From Verrucomicrobium sp. BvORR034 (GTDB lineage Bacteria > Verrucomicrobiota > Verrucomicrobiia > Verrucomicrobiales > Verrucomicrobiaceae): 45,187 nt of DNA. The stretch is from NCBI RefSeq assembly GCF_000739635.1, contig NZ_BATQ01000170.1:1-45187 (forward strand), read 5' to 3'. Of this stretch, positions 41,255 to 45,187 are shown one piece after another. Under the pieces are notes generated by a model that was not told the DNA's origin, did no database searches, and worked only from the letters and a program-made list of their open reading frames with translations. Within the stretch, counting starts at the first letter, position 1. Each line of letters begins with the position of its first letter. The position numbers and the translations under genes were made by a program.

Positions 41255-41809
41255 TCACCCCTTCTGCACCTCATAGCGCAGCTCCACCATGCTCGGCCCC
41301 ATCTGCCGCACCGCCGTGAGACGCAGCACGGGGCTCAACACGGTACGAGGAAAGAGCGGCCTGCCCTTGCCCAGGGTGACTGAGCCCACTTGCAGGATCA
41401 GCTCATCCAGAAGCCCTGCATCGTGGAACTGCCCCGCGAGATCCCCGCCTCCCACAACCCAGAGATTCTTGCCATCAGCCGCCGCCTTCATCTCCTCATG
41501 CACCGGGCGCACATCCCCCTGCACAAACCGGATGTCCGCCCCTGCGATACCAGGCAGCTTGCGACTGGTAAAGACCCAAGTCGGCTGAGTGTACGGCCAT
41601 GCCGAGCCGACCTCCGCCACGACCTTCTCCTCGTTGCGCAGCATCCATTCATAGGTGGTCGAGCCCATCACCAGCGCCCCCACATCTGCAATGAAGGCGG
41701 GATAGCTGGATTCATTCAGCTCCCCCAGGGGAAACAACCATTCCAGAGAGTCGTCCTCCGTGGCAATGAAACCGTCAAGTGTGGTCGCAGTGTAGTATTG
41801 GGTTTTCAT
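41255..41809 (-). CDS. RibD-C / dihydrofolate-reductase-like protein
   Basis: A 184-residue reductase-fold protein of the RibD C-terminal type. It starts KTQYYTATTLDGFIATEDDS, with the LDGFIA motif, then ALVMGSTTYEWML, the strand TWVFTSRKLPG, VVGGGDLAGQFHDAGLLDEL and a final MVELRYEVQKG. Such stand-alone proteins bind NADPH and reduce unknown pterin or flavin-like substrates. Start at 41809 (MKTQ); MATM at 41818 is possible. It differs from the true DHFR at 25723. Confidence 0.88.
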   Translation of the reverse strand: MKTQYYTATTLDGFIATEDDSLEWLFPLGELNESSYPAFIADVGALVMGSTTYEWMLRNEEKVVAEVGSAWPYTQPTWVFTSRKLPGIAGADIRFVQGDVRPVHEEMKAAADGKNLWVVGGGDLAGQFHDAGLLDELILQVGSVTLGKGRPLFPRTVLSPVLRLTAVRQMGPSMVELRYEVQKG

Positions 41810-42012
41810 GGTGGCCATCCTGTACTGCTCAGCAACCGGGATCAAGCATCAGATCATACGTCGTTGCTCATATCCTGACGCGATGCGTCTCATCGTTGTT
41901 CAAAGATCACAGCCATCCCAACCCTCACCAGTGCCACAAGAATTCGTCGTAGGCGCATCGAAATGTGGGCAGAGGAGGTTGATTGATTGTTTCTTGGTGG
42001 AGGCACATACCG

Positions 42013-42576
42013 TCAGGCTCCAGTAGTGTTCTTCTGAATGGCACCCGCTTTTCTATCTATGGGGGCACTCCCATCTTTCCTGGTCACATCCCGAAATTCA
42101 TAGGCCCCACGCAATTCCAAGGCGGGGTTGATCGAAAGCGATGCTCTTGTCATCCCGAATTGCTGCTGATCCAATGGACCGTGCAACTTCCTAGACTCGA
42201 CATCAAGGATCCAATAATCCACTTGTGAGGTATCTTCGACCTCGTAGGTGTCGGCCGGGTTGCCGGGACTACGCCGTTTCAAACCATGTCGTTCGGCCAA
42301 AATGTACCTGCCATCGGTAACGCACTGGGTAACAATAGTAGGAATGATCGGGTTCCCTTCACTTCGGCCAGCTTCCGACGCGATAATGATCTGGTAGGGA
42401 GAAGTCCGGTGCAGCCAATAATCTCCAGCAAGGTGACCGGAATAGTCCTGATTCCCAGGCCCTGGAAACCGCATCGGATGCTCCCGGACGCAACGACGCA
42501 CCAAGCCTGCCAGAGCAATGCAGACGAAGAGACCGACAGTCACTAAAACAAAAACCGTTGCTTTAAGTTTGTTCAT
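42013..42576 (-). CDS. Membrane-anchored protein of DUF3997-like type
   Basis: A 187-residue protein with an N-terminal helix (KATVFVLVTVGLFVCIALAG), so tethered and facing outward. The domain carries DYWLHRTSPYQIIIASE, IPTIVTQCVTDGRYILAERHG, DYWILDVESRKLHGPL and QFGMTRASLSINPALEL. This order recalls DUF3997 proteins, found near immunity genes, but the assignment is tentative. It begins with ATG at 42576. Confidence 0.7.
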   Translation of the reverse strand: MNKLKATVFVLVTVGLFVCIALAGLVRRCVREHPMRFPGPGNQDYSGHLAGDYWLHRTSPYQIIIASEAGRSEGNPIIPTIVTQCVTDGRYILAERHGLKRRSPGNPADTYEVEDTSQVDYWILDVESRKLHGPLDQQQFGMTRASLSINPALELRGAYEFRDVTRKDGSAPIDRKAGAIQKNTTGA

Positions 42577-42710
42577 GGTCTCACACTTATTTGGCACATG
42601 ACAAAGGATCCCGTACCGATAGAGGTCGTCAACACCCAATGTCGCAAGGTCAGGATTTCGGAAAGGTTGTTACGTGAGAAGGAGATGCAGGGAGCTCCTT
42701 CTGCAATCTG

Positions 42711-43133
42711 TCATCGTACGCCATCAATCCGCTCGGCATAGATTCCGTCTGACAAGATCAACCTCCGGTGAAGCATCTCGCAGCCAGTCATCACTCCATC
42801 GCTGATGCTATCCCAAACTTCGAAGTTGATCATCACGCCCTCAGGCATCGAGGGGTGCTCTGCCACAAGCCAGTTCCAAAGGCCCTGCCAGTCCATCGCG
42901 CGGTTTTGCAAAAGAATGCTCACCCCTCGATCTCCGAAGAAACCTACGGCTGTGCAGAAGTCCCATCCATTCTCCCATTTTTTGGACAGCTGTTCATAGA
43001 TTCGCTGCTCAATTGCCTCCTCCATGCCGGCGATCGATGGAGTCGCAGAATGCTGATGTTGGTAGCGCTGAGCAACTTCCATCCACTCCTGTGAAGTGAC
43101 GAATTGCAACGTGAACATTTTCTCGATAGCCAT
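42711..43133 (-). CDS. Small cytoplasmic protein, immunity-like
   Basis: A 140-residue protein with FTLQFVTSQEWMEVAQRYQ, KKWENGWDFCTAVGFFGDRG, then VMINFEVWDSISDGVMTGC. It is rich in tryptophan and acidic residues and lacks signals. I cannot name a family, though the composition is that of immunity proteins. The start is unsure: MAIEKMFTLQ at 43133, or the internal methionine at 43118. The frame runs on upstream over the VOC gene, which argues against an earlier start. Confidence 0.65.
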   Translation of the reverse strand: MAIEKMFTLQFVTSQEWMEVAQRYQHQHSATPSIAGMEEAIEQRIYEQLSKKWENGWDFCTAVGFFGDRGVSILLQNRAMDWQGLWNWLVAEHPSMPEGVMINFEVWDSISDGVMTGCEMLHRRLILSDGIYAERIDGVR

Positions 43134-43258
43134 CGCAGCATTGTCCAGTCCGCCACCCATGTCGTCTACTTCCCGATCTGTGACCAGAGCGCGTACTCTG
43201 GGATGACGCGCAACGTTGCCAGCCCTGGCTGGGGTAGAGACGCACCAGTTCGCAACCC

Positions 43259-43642
43259 TCATCCGTCGGATCCCCCACCAGTTGGCACTTCCACCAACTC
43301 GATGGAGTGCCCATCCAAATCTCTCACCACGGCCCGTCTTCCCCAAGGTGAATCTTTCGGTGGCGACACGATCTCCGCTCCCAGCTCAACAAAAGCTTTC
43401 AAAAGGGAATCCACCTGTTCTACAACGAACCCCAGTCTCGCCGCGGACGTCGGAGCATCGGTCGGCCGCAATGGATAGATCTCGAAGACCAATCCATCCA
43501 CTTCACAAGAGTAGTGCTCTGGGCCACTGCCATGGGCGTGCTTGGTGAATTGAAGCCCCAGGTTTTGATAAAAAAGCACGGCCCGGTCAATATCGGGAGA
43601 ACGAATCACCACGAGATTAAGAAATGGGGGAGAGGCTGGCAT
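43259..43642 (-). CDS. VOC-family (glyoxalase/bleomycin-resistance fold) protein
   Basis: A 127-residue protein of the vicinal-oxygen-chelate fold. It has the first betaalphabetabetabeta unit FLNLVVIRSPDIDRAVLFYQNLGLQF and a second unit ARLGFVVEQVDSLLKAFVELGAEIV, ending in VVRDLDGHSIELVEVP. The probable metal-site residues are a His/Glu set (EHY, IELVE). Members include isomerases, dioxygenases and antibiotic-binding proteins; which this is cannot be told. Confidence 0.88.
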   Translation of the reverse strand: MPASPPFLNLVVIRSPDIDRAVLFYQNLGLQFTKHAHGSGPEHYSCEVDGLVFEIYPLRPTDAPTSAARLGFVVEQVDSLLKAFVELGAEIVSPPKDSPWGRRAVVRDLDGHSIELVEVPTGGGSDG

Positions 43643-43668
43643 AGGAAGAACAATCAGGCTCCGGCACT

Positions 43669-43897
43669 AAGAACCTGTTTGGATAAAAACATCCGGGTGT
43701 GGCAGGTTCAATTAAGGGAATGAGATAAAAGCGGCTTCGCCGAGCCTGAGAACTGCCCCCTCCGGGTTGCGGTCCTTTTGAGCCTGGACTGCGTTGCTCA
43801 TCGGTTGTGAATCTCGATTCACGCCCTCTTCGCGCCTTGTCCAGACTCAAAATGCCTCGCAACACACCCAGCGTTTTTATCCAAACAGGTTCTAAGT
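43669..43897. mobile_element. MITE-like element with 21-bp terminal inverted repeats
   Basis: Perfect inverted ends AGAACCTGTTTGGATAAAAA and one more base (43670-43690 and, inverted, 43872-43892), bounded by TA-rich triplets. Inside, CCTTTTGAGCCTGGACTGCG (about 43776) pairs imperfectly with CTTGTCCAGACTCAAAATGC, giving a nested hairpin. No transposase is present. It sits between the VOC and Imm7 genes. Confidence 0.75.
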
Positions 43898-43922
43898 ACC
43901 GCTTCGGTTCGCAGATCTCGCT

Positions 43923-44444
43923 TCAACTGCTGATATGGGAAGCCCCAGCCACCTCGTCACTGAGCACTCGCTCATCAGGGTGAACCGGTTCCAGATCACC
44001 CTGGATCTGCCCCAAGAAAGGGTCTGGCAGCTCTTCCAGCACTCCCAGTTTCAAACGATGAACTCTGAAGACATTGTCAAAGTCCATCGGGGGATTCCGG
44101 TCATGACGCCCTCTGCCCATGGTGTCTTCATCATCGTGGCAATAAAACAACCCGTAACTACCCGGTGCATGAATGCGAATCCATTCAAGCATTGCCCAAA
44201 CCGAGGAAGTCCGGTGATTGCGGGAAAGGCAGAAGTTGAGCAACCCATGATGATTGTTCAGATCTTCAAAGAGGCTCCACTGGAGCCAGGGATCGCAGTG
44301 ATCCGCCATCCATGCTCTGAATTCAGCAAACAACCTTGCGTCAGCCGCGGCAATGCTGGCGTCAACCTCCGTGCCCCTGTCTATCGTGGCCGTGCGAAGA
44401 GGTTCGCGGGAAGACTGCAGGTGACACCATCCAAATCCGAGCAT
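43923..44444 (-). CDS. Imm7-family immunity protein
   Basis: A 173-residue soluble protein carrying the Imm7 pattern: a near N-terminal FGWCHLQSS strand, LNFCLSRNHRTSS, then the signature APGSYGLFYCHDDED, and FDNVFRVHRLKLGVLEELPDPFLG. Imm7 proteins neutralise nuclease or deaminase-type polymorphic toxins delivered by kin or rivals. No toxin gene is seen within the window, so this is an orphan immunity gene. It is the most upstream of the minus-strand run of small genes. Confidence 0.85.
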   Translation of the reverse strand: MLGFGWCHLQSSREPLRTATIDRGTEVDASIAAADARLFAEFRAWMADHCDPWLQWSLFEDLNNHHGLLNFCLSRNHRTSSVWAMLEWIRIHAPGSYGLFYCHDDEDTMGRGRHDRNPPMDFDNVFRVHRLKLGVLEELPDPFLGQIQGDLEPVHPDERVLSDEVAGASHISS

Positions 44445-44532
44445 GGTTTGTTAGCGGTTAAATCGAGCGGCTCTATCCTCTGCGAAGACACGCAACACGT
44501 CAACAGAGGGACGCTCGCATCAATGCATCCCT

Positions 44533-44667
44533 GTCCCGGAGGGGACGCCTGACGTTAGCCGGTGGCGTAAACCACCGGATTATCGCGCCCAACCCCAACT
44601 CTGCCCCATCGCAAATCACCCGACATCTCCTTCACCCCCCCCGCTGCCAAGAGCCGGGACGGCTCTT
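44533..44667. repeat. Palindromic repeats near the end of the accessory region
   Basis: GTCCCGGAGGGGACGC...GTTAGCCGGTGG...AACCACCGG (44533-44579) matches 36058-36102. A perfect hairpin AAGAGCCG/CGGCTCTT around GGA (44649-44667) follows. No gene is seen from 44445 to 44831. Confidence 0.75.
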
Positions 44668-44831
44668 CTACCTTTCCTCCACCACTCCATCACTCCCCGC
44701 TCACCGCTTACCGCTTACCACCCACCGCCCCATACTCCATTGAAAAAACCCTTTCATTAACCGCCCTTATTGCGAATAATGCGCTGGCACTCGCGCCCGC
44801 CCCTAGATCACCGGAATACCCACTGGTTCCC

Positions 44832-45187
44832 ATGAACAACGCCCTCCCGCTGTCCGCCCGCCTGGTATTGCTCTTCGTCCTGCTCTTTACCATCCCCGCC
44901 TGCCAGACCAAGCCCGTCTGGAAGCCACAGCACCGGCCTGACTACAAACAGCGCCTCACGCGAGGGTGCATCTTCTACATGGATGGTGCCGGGGGCGGCA
45001 CGGACAAATCCAACTACGCCGCGGGGGTCGTGGCCGGCATGTTGGATGCCGGGTACAACGGAGCCGGGGAACTCGTCACCTGGGAGACCGGCAAAGGCCT
45101 GATGGCCGACCAGGACGCCAGCGTGGAGTACAAGCGGGCCAAAGCAGCCCTGGCCGCCGCCAGCATCCTGAAGTACAAAACGAAATA
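44832..45187 (+). CDS. Putative secreted lipoprotein, truncated by the window end
   Basis: The open frame begins at ATG 44832 and runs past the end of the window (118 complete codons seen). The leader (ARLVLLFVLLFTIPAC) has a lipobox cysteine. The mature N terminus reads RGCIFYMDGAGGGTDKSNYAAG, with an aspartate-glycine-rich loop recalling the first strand and oxyanion region of alpha/beta hydrolases. LVTWETGKG and a helix of alanines follow. The rest is missing, so function is open. Confidence 0.8.
   Translation, partial: MNNALPLSARLVLLFVLLFTIPACQTKPVWKPQHRPDYKQRLTRGCIFYMDGAGGGTDKSNYAAGVVAGMLDAGYNGAGELVTWETGKGLMADQDASVEYKRAKAALAAASILKYKTK

Noticed and set aside
25723-41809. Two folA genes
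   Set aside because: The protein at 41255-41809 has the RibD C-terminal pattern and lacks the DHFR PWHLPEDL motif, so only 25723-26226 is called folA.
43617-43865. An 82-codon frame inside the MITE-like element
   Set aside because: It lies within an element bounded by terminal inverted repeats and has no protein-like pattern.

Overview
The window looks like a chromosomal segment of a Verrucomicrobiota bacterium, probably Verrucomicrobiales. The best evidence is the adjacent PSCyt1/DUF1549/DUF1553 and DUF1501 pair (17.7-22.5 kb), a signature of the Planctomycetes-Verrucomicrobia group. High GC, few clear Shine-Dalgarno sequences, many lipoproteins and many dispersed palindromic repeats agree with this. 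Assignment below phylum is inference. No rRNA, tRNA or CRISPR array was recognised.

Layout. 1-1.3 kb: a small Y1 (HUH) transposase gene of the REP-associated type between long inverted repeats, with REP-like hairpins and a heptanucleotide tandem repeat. 1.36-9.5 kb: a tightly packed five-gene operon that I read as a MoxR-vWA-beta-propeller ternary system: a small partner, a MoxR AAA+ ATPase, a second partner, a degenerate vWA plus propeller protein, and a partner-domain/alpha-solenoid/propeller protein. It is the most interesting locus here; the family is known mainly from comparative genomics. 9.9-17.2 kb: a voltage-sensor-like potassium channel with a DUF3592 protein, RecJ, a short NagA-like deacetylase, a Phd/RelE-type toxin-antitoxin pair boxed by inverted repeats, and a permuted papain-like lipoprotein. 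17.3-22.9 kb: the cytochrome/DUF1501 pair between two ~300 bp direct repeats. 22.9-29.9 kb: two tandem paralogous SGNH-like lipoproteins, dihydrofolate reductase, a secreted alpha/beta hydrolase, a TPM-domain protein and a small conserved protein. 30-33.3 kb: a CheY-metallo-beta-lactamase fusion, a small outer-membrane-like protein and a periplasmic tandem rhodanese, closed by a good terminator.

33.3-44.8 kb is visibly different: less GC-rich, full of mobile-looking repeats, and holding about eighteen short genes all on the minus strand. They include an Imm7 immunity protein, DUF2314-like and DUF6924-like proteins, several zinc-ribbon miniproteins, small membrane proteins (one frameshifted), a HIT protein, a VOC protein, a RibD-type reductase and a HAD phosphatase. 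This resembles an accumulation of orphan immunity and cargo genes without a visible toxin. The window ends inside a plus-strand lipoprotein gene.

A theme across the window is repeat structure. At least five copies of one hairpin family (10-bp stem, 3-nt loop) occur, whose stems differ in sequence but stay paired. In addition there are a TTAACCACAGAG family, a GTACAGGCTTCAGCCTG family and two transposase-less elements with terminal inverted repeats.
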